From Micromonospora inositola (GTDB lineage: Bacteria; Actinomycetota; Actinomycetes; Mycobacteriales; Micromonosporaceae), in the NCBI RefSeq assembly GCF_900090285.1, contig NZ_LT607754.1, positions 3,684,001-3,748,000 on the forward strand: a DNA stretch of 64,000 nucleotides, in the 5' to 3' direction. This document shows, in pieces, positions 55,618 through 62,930 of the stretch. The position numbers were made by a program, and so were the translations under genes. Every line of letters starts with the position of its first letter. The stretch's first letter is position 1. The notes below the pieces were generated by a model. That model saw only the letters and a program-made list of their open reading frames with translations. It searched no databases and was not told the origin of the DNA.

Positions 55618-57015
55618 TCACCAGGCGAAGCGTTCGTGATGGGTGTGCGCGTCGGGCACCCCCGCCGCCCGGGTCGCGACGCGGGCCGCCTCGACCCAGC
55701 CGTCCGGGCCGCAGAGGAAGACGTCGTGACCGGCGATGCCGGGGGAGAGCCGGCGCAGTGCCTCCGCGTCGGGCAGCCCCTCGGCGTAGGCGGGCAGCCA
55801 CGCCGGCCGCCGGGCCCGGGGGCCGACCAGGTGGTGCACGACCACCCCGCGCTCCGCCGCGAGCCGGTCCAGCTCCGCGGGAAAGGCCAGCTCCTCGGGG
55901 GTACGCGCGCGGTAGAGCAGCACCGCCTCGCCCGGGGCGTACGGCAGCTCCCAGAGCAGCGCCAGCAGCGGGGTGATCCCGACGCCGCAGGCGAGCATGG
56001 TGACCCCGCCGCCGCGCCAGTGCTCCCCGGTCAGCCGCCCGTACGGCCCCTCCAGCAGCACCCGAGTGCCGGGGCGCAGGGTGGCCACCCGGGTGCTGTC
56101 GTCCCCGAGGTCCTTGACCGTGATCCGCATCAGGTCCCCGGACGGGGGCGCCGACAGCGAGTACGGGTGCGCCCGGGACCAGCCGGGGCCGTCCAGGAAC
56201 CGCCAGAGGAAGAACTGCCCGGCCCGGGCGGGCAGCCGGTGCAGGTCACGCCCGCGCAGCCAGACCGAGGTGATGCCGGGGGCCTCGGGGACCACCGCGG
56301 CCACCTCGACCCGGTGCCGCAGCGAGCGCCAGGCCGGCAGGCCGAGTCGGAAGACCAGCACGCTGGCCAGCGCGAGCAGGTACACCGTCCACCAGTAGGC
56401 GCGGGCGGCCGCCGAGTCGACGAAGTCGGCCCCGGTCCAGAGCTGGTGCGGCAGCGCCAGGGCGATGCCGAGGTACGCGTACAGGTGCAGCAGGTGCCAG
56501 GACTCGTAGCGCAGCCGGCGCCGGGCCGCGCGGACCGAGGTCACCACCACCAGCACCAGCAGGGCCAGCGCCGCGGTGGCCAGCAGCATCCCCGGGTACG
56601 TCGTGACCAGGTCCCAGGTCTCGACCAGCACGTTGCGCCGGGCGGTCCCGGCGTACCCGAGGGTGGTCAGCACCACGTGGGCGAGGAGCAGGTGGAACGA
56701 GGTGAAGCCGGCGAGCCGGTGCCAGCGGGCGATCCGGTCCTGACCGAAGCGCCGCTCGATCAGCGGCACCCGGGCCATCAGCACCACCTGGATGAGCATC
56801 AGGTCGGCGCTGAGCAGGCCGGTGAGCCGGCCGAGCGAGGTGAGGCCGGTGGCGAGGCCGCCGAACAGCTCCTGCACCCCCCGGTCCGCGGTCCAGAGCG
56901 CGGTGACGACCAGCAGGCTGAGCACGGCCGCGCTGCCCGCGACGTCGGCCCACCAGCCGGGGACCGCCGGGAGGGCGCGACGCGTGGCTCGCCGCTCGGC
57001 GACGGCGGCGGTCAC
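55618..57015 (-). CDS. Ferric-reductase-like membrane oxidoreductase with FAD/NAD domain
   Basis: The 465-residue protein has an N-terminal ferric-reductase-type membrane domain (about six helices) with haem-ligand-like His residues in WHRLAGFTSFHLLLAH and YESWHLLHLYAYL. A ferredoxin-NADP-reductase-type module follows, with HPYSLSAPP for FAD, ACGVGITPLLALL for NAD(P)H and a C-terminal CGPDGW. It transfers electrons from NAD(P)H across the membrane, probably to the FMN-bind protein encoded next. It is the first gene of the module. Confidence 0.9.
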   Translation of the reverse strand: MTAAVAERRATRRALPAVPGWWADVAGSAAVLSLLVVTALWTADRGVQELFGGLATGLTSLGRLTGLLSADLMLIQVVLMARVPLIERRFGQDRIARWHRLAGFTSFHLLLAHVVLTTLGYAGTARRNVLVETWDLVTTYPGMLLATAALALLVLVVVTSVRAARRRLRYESWHLLHLYAYLGIALALPHQLWTGADFVDSAAARAYWWTVYLLALASVLVFRLGLPAWRSLRHRVEVAAVVPEAPGITSVWLRGRDLHRLPARAGQFFLWRFLDGPGWSRAHPYSLSAPPSGDLMRITVKDLGDDSTRVATLRPGTRVLLEGPYGRLTGEHWRGGGVTMLACGVGITPLLALLWELPYAPGEAVLLYRARTPEELAFPAELDRLAAERGVVVHHLVGPRARRPAWLPAYAEGLPDAEALRRLSPGIAGHDVFLCGPDGWVEAARVATRAAGVPDAHTHHERFAW

Positions 57016-57227
57016 CGGACGGTCGGTTCGGTACGGCTGGCGATGTTCATGGGATCAACCCTGCGATGACCACCTCCGTACCGCCTTTGCCGTTGCTGTG
57101 CGTGGCCTGAGAATCCGCAGCGACCGACGGCATGGCGGTCGGACCCGGTGGATCCGCTCCGGTCCCGACCCGACCGCGTCGACGACGATCGCGTCCGGAG
57201 CTGGCGCACGGGGCGCCCGAACGGGTG

Positions 57228-57265
57228 GTAGACAGTGTCTACGAACCTTGGTAGACAGTGTCTAT
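57228..57265. promoter_or_regulatory. Tandem palindromic operator over the TetR gene start
   Basis: GTAGACAGTGTCTAC at 57228-57242 is a perfect 15-bp palindrome with central G. A copy at 57251-57265 differs only in the last base and overlaps the ATG at 57264. Spacing of 23 bp puts both on nearly one helix face. It may also control the divergent electron-transfer operon. The rest of the 57016-57227 gap holds nothing gene-like. Confidence 0.7.
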
Positions 57266-57845
57266 GGATGAGCGGGGCGGTGGCCTCCGCGCCCGGTTGG
57301 TCGAGGCGGGCGTCGAGCTGGTGACGCGCGAAGGCGCGGACGCCCTCTCGCTGCGCGAGATTGCCCGTCGGGCCGGTGTCTCACACGGCGCGCCGCGCCG
57401 CCACTTCCCCACCCACCGGGCGTTGCTGGCCGCGATCGCGCGGGAGGGCTACCTGGATCTCGGCCGACAGGTCGCCGGGCTGCTCGGCGAGGGTGACCGG
57501 GATCCGTACGACCAGCTGCTCGCGCTGGGCCGGCTGTACCTGGACTTCGCGCGCACCCATCGCGGCATGTTCGAGCTCATGTTCCGGCACGACCTGTTGC
57601 GGGGCAACCACGTCGGCCTGCGGGAGGCCAGCGGTCAGCTGTTCGAGGTCCTCGTCGACCTGGTCGTCCACGCCCGGCCCGAGCCGCCCGGCGCGCCGTC
57701 CCCCGCCGTCGTCGCCGGCGCGTTGTGGGCGAATCTGCACGGCATCGCCCAGCTCCGGCTCTGGGGAAGCCTGCAGATGGTGGTGGGCACCGATGACGCC
57801 GAACCGCTGCTGCGCCGCGCGGTGGAGGCGCATCTGTGGCGATGA
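57264..57845 (+). CDS. TetR-family transcriptional regulator
   Basis: This protein of about 193 residues has a TetR HTH (DALSLREIARRAGVSHGAPRRHFPTHRALLAAIA) and a helical ligand-binding domain with FARTHRGMFELMFRHDL. A GTG six bases upstream is an alternative start. The tandem palindrome overlapping its start predicts autorepression, and it lies divergent to the ferric-reductase module. The DJ-1/PfpI gene follows downstream. Its ligand is unknown. Confidence 0.88.
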   Translation: MDERGGGLRARLVEAGVELVTREGADALSLREIARRAGVSHGAPRRHFPTHRALLAAIAREGYLDLGRQVAGLLGEGDRDPYDQLLALGRLYLDFARTHRGMFELMFRHDLLRGNHVGLREASGQLFEVLVDLVVHARPEPPGAPSPAVVAGALWANLHGIAQLRLWGSLQMVVGTDDAEPLLRRAVEAHLWR

Positions 57846-57923
57846 GTCGTGGACCGCGCCTCCCGGTTCCTCGCCGAGTCGACGGGCGGACCGTTGAGCA
57901 CCGACCGCACCGAAAGGGAGCAC

Positions 57924-58559
57924 ATGCAGATCGCCATCCTTCTCTTCGACCGGTTCACCGCGCTCGATGCCGTCGGGCCCTACGACGTCCTGTCCCACCT
58001 GCCCGGCGCTGAAACCGTGTTCGTCGCGCAGCGGGTCGGGCCGGTCGTCAACGAGGTGGGAAGCCTGCACCTGACCGCCACGGCGACCTTCGCCGACGTG
58101 CCCCGACCGGACGTCGTCGTGGTGCCCGGCGGGCCCGGCTGGCACGCCCAGATGACCGACGGCCCGACCCGGCGGTGGCTGCGGGCGGCCGACGAACACA
58201 CCGCCTGGACCGCCTCGGTGTGCACCGGATCGCTCCTGCTCGCCGGGGCCGGCCTGCTCGCCAGTCGGCGGGCCACCACGCACTGGCTGGCCGCCGACGA
58301 GCTCGCCCCGCTGGGTGCCGTCCCGGTCGCCGAGCGCGTGGTGATCGACGGCAAGTACGTCACCGCCGCCGGGGTCTCCGCCGGCCTGGACATGGCGTTC
58401 ACCCTCGCCGGACGCATCGCCGGTGACGCCGTCGCCCAGACCGTCCAGCTCGCCCACGAGTACGAGCCCCAACCGCCCTACCGGGCGGGCTCTCCCGACC
58501 GGGCACCCCGCGAGATCGTGGCCGCACTGCGCGCCCGCCGTGACGCCATCCTGTACTGA
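57924..58559 (+). CDS. DJ-1/PfpI family protein
   Basis: The 211-residue protein has the DJ-1 fold features: AILLFDRFTALDAVGPYDVL, VVVPGGPGWH, and the nucleophile elbow ASVCTGSLLLAGAGLL with the reactive Cys, then AAGVSAGLDMA. It resembles isonitrile-hydratase-like or regulatory DJ-1 proteins rather than PfpI proteases. It may be a chaperone or glyoxalase-like stress enzyme. AAGGGAG lies before the ATG at 57924. It is likely co-transcribed with tetR and plsC. Confidence 0.85.
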   Translation: MQIAILLFDRFTALDAVGPYDVLSHLPGAETVFVAQRVGPVVNEVGSLHLTATATFADVPRPDVVVVPGGPGWHAQMTDGPTRRWLRAADEHTAWTASVCTGSLLLAGAGLLASRRATTHWLAADELAPLGAVPVAERVVIDGKYVTAAGVSAGLDMAFTLAGRIAGDAVAQTVQLAHEYEPQPPYRAGSPDRAPREIVAALRARRDAILY

Positions 58560-58571
58560 CGCGGAGGGAAC

Positions 58572-59243
58572 ATGTTGCTGCAAGCGGCCGTACGGCTGGT
58601 GGTCGCCCCGCTCGCCCGGCTGCTCTACCGGCCCGTGGTGACGGGGCGCGACAACGTGCCGTCACGGGGGCCGGTGATCCTCGCCGCCAATCACCTCTCC
58701 GTCATCGACAGCGTGGTGATCCCGCTGGTGGCGCCACGGCCGGTCGCCTTCCTCGCCAAGGCCGAGTACTTCCGGCGTCCCGGGCTCAGGGGGTGGCTGA
58801 CCCGCGCCTGCCTCACCGGGATCGACGCCGTACCCGTGCCGCGGGGCACCCATCGGGCCGCCCGGGCGGCACTGGACGTCGCCCTCGGTGTTCTCGCCGA
58901 CGGACGAGCCTTCGGTATCCATCCCGAAGGGAGCCGGTCGCGCGACGGGCGGCTCTATCGTGGCCGTACCGGGGTGGCCTGGCTCGCGCTCGCCTCCGGC
59001 GCTCCGGTAGTTCCCGTCGCCGTCCTCGGCACCGACCGGATCCAGCCCGTCGGCGCCCGACTGCCCGGGATCGGCCGGGTGACCGTGCGCTTCGGCGCGC
59101 CGCTTCACTTCGTGCCGCCGCCGTCGGGCAGCGCCGGTCAGGTGCGTCGCGCGGTCACCGACGAGATCATGGCCGCCATCCGGGAGCTGTCCGGCCAGGA
59201 GGCGGCCGAGGGCTACAACGAGCTGTCTTCCCCCACGCCCTGA
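58572..59243 (+). CDS. Second 1-acylglycerol-3-phosphate O-acyltransferase (PlsC family)
   Basis: The 223-residue acyltransferase is a paralogue of the one at 21018. The HX4D is NHLSVIDS and the acceptor motif is HPEGSRSRDG. It has the same AKAEYFRRPG segment as the paralogue, here with usual GC-rich codons. It begins 12 bases after the DJ-1 gene. Substrate specificity is not set. Confidence 0.88.
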   Translation: MLLQAAVRLVVAPLARLLYRPVVTGRDNVPSRGPVILAANHLSVIDSVVIPLVAPRPVAFLAKAEYFRRPGLRGWLTRACLTGIDAVPVPRGTHRAARAALDVALGVLADGRAFGIHPEGSRSRDGRLYRGRTGVAWLALASGAPVVPVAVLGTDRIQPVGARLPGIGRVTVRFGAPLHFVPPPSGSAGQVRRAVTDEIMAAIRELSGQEAAEGYNELSSPTP

Positions 59244-59323
59244 CGGCGGCCCGGACGGTCCTGGCACTCTCGCGCGTCACACGTTGCATTTTCGTCGGAG
59301 GGGAGGTGTACTGTCAGGGCAGT

Positions 59324-59339
59324 TAGAACGAGTGTTCGA
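59324..59339 (+). promoter_or_regulatory. LexA-type SOS box upstream of the mutasome
   Basis: TAGAACGAGTGTTCGA matches the actinobacterial LexA consensus TCGAAC-N4-GTTCGA with one mismatch. It lies 315 bases upstream of the HEPN gene, next to a TACTGT -10-like hexamer at 59309-59314. DNA-damage induction of the downstream operon is inferred. Confidence 0.7.
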
Positions 59340-59393
59340 TTCATTCGTACGCCCGTTTCCGGGAGAGGTGTTTCGCGGCGCCGGATCCCGGGA

Positions 59394-59550
59394 GGTGCGG
59401 TTCCGCGGACCGCACCGGGTTCCGGGCAGTCGCGAGTCCGGTCCCGTCAGGCAGGATCGTCGCCCGCCGCCCACGACCCCCGGGCGGCGGGCGACGGACC
59501 CGCCGGTACGCCGGCCGGGTGTGGTGTGGGGAAGCTCCACACCCGGCCGG
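59394..59550 (+). other. Hairpin-rich leader between SOS box and mutasome genes
   Basis: Three perfect stems occur: GGTGCGGT/ACCGCACC at 59394-59416, a 14-bp stem at 59459-59472 with 59482-59495, and a 14-bp stem at 59511-59524 with 59537-59550. The 59244-59654 gap has no convincing gene. The series could be an attenuator, a leader terminator or a small RNA. Confidence 0.55.
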
Positions 59551-59654
59551 CCCCCCACGGTGCGTCTTCCTCCGCACCACCCGCTCCAGGCGCCCGCTCG
59601 GCGGATCCGATCCGTCACGCGACGCGCCCGCCCCGGCCACGCGGAGGAGACACC

Positions 59655-60104
59655 ATGCCGACCAGTCCGGCTCAGGCACCGATGGTGCCGGCGCACGTGC
59701 TGCCGCACCGCACCCCGGCCCAGCTGCTCGCGGTGGCCCGCCACGGGCTGGCCGAGGCCGCCCGGACCCGTCCCGACGGCCTCCGGTACGCCGCCGCCCA
59801 CCTCTCGGCGCTGCGCGCCGCCGCCGCCCTGCTCGCCGCCCGGGCCCGCCCCGCGCCCACCCGCCGCAACCGGATCACCAGCGTCTGGGTCCTGCTCTCC
59901 AGCGTCGCCCCCGAGCTCGACGAGTGGGCCCGCTACTTCGCCGCCGGCGCCGGCAAGCGGGCCGCCGCCGAGGCCGGCATCCCCCGGGTGGTCACCGCCC
60001 GGGAGGCCGACGACCTGCTCCGCGCCGCCGAGCAGTTCGTGACGGTGGTGGAGACCGCGCTCGACCTGGCGCACCAACCGGCGCTCGACGGGCTCGCCGC
60101 CTGA
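59655..60104 (+). CDS. SAV_6107-family HEPN-domain protein
   Basis: The 149-residue helical protein has the HEPN-like pattern of the SAV_6107 family: LLAVARHGLAEAARTRPDGLRYAAAHLSALRAAAALL, then RRNRITSVWVLLSSVAPEL. Members neighbour imuA-imuB-dnaE2 operons in actinobacteria. A good GGAGGAG ribosome site precedes the ATG at 59655. Its role in the mutasome is unknown. Confidence 0.85.
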   Translation: MPTSPAQAPMVPAHVLPHRTPAQLLAVARHGLAEAARTRPDGLRYAAAHLSALRAAAALLAARARPAPTRRNRITSVWVLLSSVAPELDEWARYFAAGAGKRAAAEAGIPRVVTAREADDLLRAAEQFVTVVETALDLAHQPALDGLAA

Positions 60105-60238
60105 GTCGTGGCGCCCGGCCACCACCGCGGCGGGGCCCGGGTGGCCGGACGCCACCCGGCGCGGCAGCCGCCGCGCTTTCTGATCCAGCAGCACACGACG
60201 GGGTAGGTCCCCGCGCGACACGACGGGGGGTTGGTCCG

Positions 60239-61021
60239 ATGGCGGGCCGCATGGTGGTCGGTTCCGCCGCACTGGCCGGTCTGGTGCGTCCGGCGAGCGC
60301 ACCCGACCCGGCGGGCGGCCACCGGGTGCTGCCGGTCCGGCCGGAGCTGACCGGGCTGCTGCCCAATCGCGGGCTGCGCCGCGGCAGCACCATCGCCATC
60401 GGCTCCGGGCAGCCCCGGCGCGGCGGTGCGACGTCGCTGATCCTGGCGCTGCTCGCCGAGGCGTCCAGGGCCGGCTCGTGGTGCGCCGTGGTCGGGGTCC
60501 CCACCTTCGGGGCCGGCGCGGCGGCCGAGGCCGGGATCGCCCTGGACCGGCTGGCCCTGGTGCCGAACCCCGGGCCGGAGTGGCCCACCGTCATCGCCGC
60601 GCTCATCGACGGGGTGGACGTGGTGGTCACCGCCGTGCCGACCACGGTCTCCGCCTCGGTCGCCAACCGGCTGGCCGCCCGCGCCCGGCAGCGCGGCAGC
60701 GTGCTCGTCCCGTACGGCCGGTGGGACGGCGCGGACGTCACGTTGCAGGTGGTCCGGGGCGTCTGGGAGGGGCTCGGGCCGGGCCGGGGGCGGCTGCGAC
60801 GCCGGGAGGTGACCGTCTCGGCGCGCGGGCGCGGCGCGGCCGCCCGCCCGAAGGAGATCAAGGTCTGGCTGCCCGGTGACGGACTCACCCAGGTCATCCC
60901 CCGGGCGACCGGGGTGGCCGGGCCGGGCGCCGGGCGGCTCCGCCCGGTGACGCCGGCCGCCTCGGCTGCCCTCGCCATCCCGTCCCGCCGCGGCGCGCTC
61001 ACCCTGGTCGGTCCGGCATGA
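60239..61021 (+). CDS. ImuA-like (RecA-fold-related) mutasome protein
   Basis: The 260-residue protein lies just before imuB and resembles the ImuA' family, a RecA-like protein that lacks parts of the normal ATPase. The region STIAIGSGQPRRGGATSLILALL is where a Walker A motif would be, and VVVTAVPTTVSASVANRLAARARQRGSVLV is further core. The C-terminus is basic and Pro/Gly-rich. It is needed in other genera for ImuB/DnaE2 mutagenesis. It ends 46 bases before the ImuB start. Confidence 0.78.
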   Translation: MAGRMVVGSAALAGLVRPASAPDPAGGHRVLPVRPELTGLLPNRGLRRGSTIAIGSGQPRRGGATSLILALLAEASRAGSWCAVVGVPTFGAGAAAEAGIALDRLALVPNPGPEWPTVIAALIDGVDVVVTAVPTTVSASVANRLAARARQRGSVLVPYGRWDGADVTLQVVRGVWEGLGPGRGRLRRREVTVSARGRGAAARPKEIKVWLPGDGLTQVIPRATGVAGPGAGRLRPVTPAASAALAIPSRRGALTLVGPA

Positions 61022-61067
61022 CCGCCGGTGTGAGCGGTGTGCCGTGTGTCCGCCGGGGAGGGCCGGC

Positions 61068-62708
61068 ATGAGCGGTGCGCCGGTGCGGACGCTGCTGCTC
61101 TGGTGCCCGGACTGGCCGGTCCTCGCCGCCGAGATCGTCGACGGGGTGCCCGCCACCGACCCCGTCGCGGTGCTGCACGCCAACCGGGTGGTCGCCTGCT
61201 CCGAGCGGGCCCGCGCCGAAGGGGTGCGCCGGGGGCTGCGCAGGCGCGAGGCGCAGGGGCGCTGCCCGCAGCTCACCGTCGTCGAGTACGACCCCGGCCG
61301 GGACGCCCGGGCGTTCGAGCCGGTGGTCGCCGCCGTCGAGGAGGTGGCCGCCGGGGTCGAGGTGGTCCGCCCCGGGGCCTGCGCGCTGGCGGCCCGGGGC
61401 CCGAGCCGTTACCTCGGCGGTGAGGAGGCGGCGGCCGAGCGGATCGTCGAGCACGTCGCCCAGTCCTGCGCGGTGGAGAGCCAGGTCGGCATCGCCGACG
61501 GGGTCTTCGCCGCCGGGCTGGCCGCCCGGGACGGGCGGATCGTGCCGCCCGGCGGGACGCCGGAGTTCCTGGCCGCCCTGCCGGTCGAGGCGCTCGGCCG
61601 CCCGGCCCTGGCCGACCTGCTGCGCCGGCTGGGGGTGCGTACCCTCGGGGGCTTCGCCGCGCTGCCCGCCGGCGACGTGCTGGCCCGGTTCGGCTTCGAC
61701 GGGGCGCTGGCCCACCGGCTCGCCGCCGGGCAGGACCACCGGCCGCTCGCCGTCCGGCAACCCCCGGCCGACCTGACCGTCACCGCCGACCACGACGAGC
61801 CGATCGACCGGGTCGACGCCGCGGCGTTCGCCGCCCGGACGCTGGCCGAGCAACTGCACGAGCGGCTCGCCGCGTACGGGCTGGCCTGCACCCGGCTCGG
61901 CATCGAGGCGGTCACCGCGCACGGTCAGGAGCTGCACCGGGTCTGGCGGCACGACGGCCTGCTGACCGCCGGGGCCATCGCCGACCGGGTGCGCTGGCAG
62001 TTGGACGGCTGGCTCTCCGGCAGCACCGGCCGGGGCGGCGCCCGTCCGACCCGGCCGACCGCCGGGATCATCCGGCTGCGGCTCGTGCCGGACGGGGTGC
62101 TCGCCCAGGCCGGCCTGCAACCCGGGCTGTGGGGGGAGACCGGCGAGGAGCGGGAGCGGGCGCACCGCGCGTTGAGCCGGGTGCAGGGCATCCTCGGCCC
62201 CGAGGCGGTGGTCACCGCCGTGCTCGGCGGCGGCCGCTCCCCGGCCGACCAGACACGGCTGGTGCCGTGGGGCGATGAACGGCTCCCCGCCCGTCCCGGC
62301 CCGCCGGCGCTGTCGGACGAGCCGGCCACGGCTGGCGCCGCCGGCACCGACCGGGCTGCCGGTCGGGGTGGTGGTGGCACCCCGCCCTGGCCCGGCCGGC
62401 TCCCGCCGCCCGCACCGGCCGTGGTGCTGCCCAGTCCGCTCGCCGCCACCGTGCACGACGCCGCCGGCGAGCCGGTCGTGGTCAGCGCGCGCCTGGCGGT
62501 GAGCGCCGCGCCGGCCCGGCTCACCGTGGGTACGGCCCGCCCGGCGGAGATCGTCGGCTGGGCCGGTCCGTGGCCGGTGGACGAGCGCTGGTGGGCGCCG
62601 GCCGAGGCCCGGCGGCGGGCCCGGTTCCAGGTCTGCCTCGCCGACGGTGCCGCCCTGCTGCTGGCCGTCGAGGCCGGCCAGTGGCTGGTGGAGGCGATCT
62701 ATGACTGA
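61068..62708 (+). CDS. imuB: ImuB-type Y-family DNA polymerase homologue
   Basis: The 546-residue protein has a Y-family polymerase core with LLLWCPDWPVLAAE, AVEEVAAGVEVVRPGACALAARG and LRRLGVRTLGGFAALP, then an extended C-terminal part. The usual catalytic acidic DE pair of Y-family polymerases is not visible, as in other ImuB proteins that act as clamp-binding adaptors for DnaE2. GGGGAGGG precedes the ATG at 61068. It belongs to the SOS-type operon with the HEPN and ImuA-like genes. Confidence 0.88.
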   Translation: MSGAPVRTLLLWCPDWPVLAAEIVDGVPATDPVAVLHANRVVACSERARAEGVRRGLRRREAQGRCPQLTVVEYDPGRDARAFEPVVAAVEEVAAGVEVVRPGACALAARGPSRYLGGEEAAAERIVEHVAQSCAVESQVGIADGVFAAGLAARDGRIVPPGGTPEFLAALPVEALGRPALADLLRRLGVRTLGGFAALPAGDVLARFGFDGALAHRLAAGQDHRPLAVRQPPADLTVTADHDEPIDRVDAAAFAARTLAEQLHERLAAYGLACTRLGIEAVTAHGQELHRVWRHDGLLTAGAIADRVRWQLDGWLSGSTGRGGARPTRPTAGIIRLRLVPDGVLAQAGLQPGLWGETGEERERAHRALSRVQGILGPEAVVTAVLGGGRSPADQTRLVPWGDERLPARPGPPALSDEPATAGAAGTDRAAGRGGGGTPPWPGRLPPPAPAVVLPSPLAATVHDAAGEPVVVSARLAVSAAPARLTVGTARPAEIVGWAGPWPVDERWWAPAEARRRARFQVCLADGAALLLAVEAGQWLVEAIYD

Positions 62709-62774
62709 GCCGGTCCGGCCCGGCACGGGCGTGCGGGTCCGGCTGGCTCGCTCCGCGCCGGGAGCGGGTGTGCC

Positions 62775-62828
62775 GGTGAGCGATATGCCTGTCAGGCATA
62801 TATATGACTCACAGGTATATCGCTCACC
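62775..62828. repeat. Nested tandem palindromes between imuB and dnaE2
   Basis: A 54-bp AT-rich element is flanked by GGTGAGCG (62775-62782) and its exact complement CGCTCACC (62821-62828). Inside are two abutting 19-mers: ATATGCCTGTCAGGCATAT (62783-62801), a perfect palindrome about one base, and ATATGACTCACAGGTATAT (62802-62820), 15 of 19 identical to it. It lies 103 bases before dnaE2. Confidence 0.8.
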
Positions 62829-62930
62829 GACCCTCCCGTCCTCGGCCGAGCCGCGGCGGGTCAGTCGAGAGCGGGGATGCGGGAACGGGTGTCCGCCGCG
62901 GCCCGCGGTCGCTCCACCCGGAGCGGCCCG

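Noticed and set aside
59284..59654. Small SOS-induced protein gene in the mutasome leader
   Set aside because: The only long frame has no stop until 60042 and is a Pro/Arg-rich shadow; hairpins explain the stretch better.
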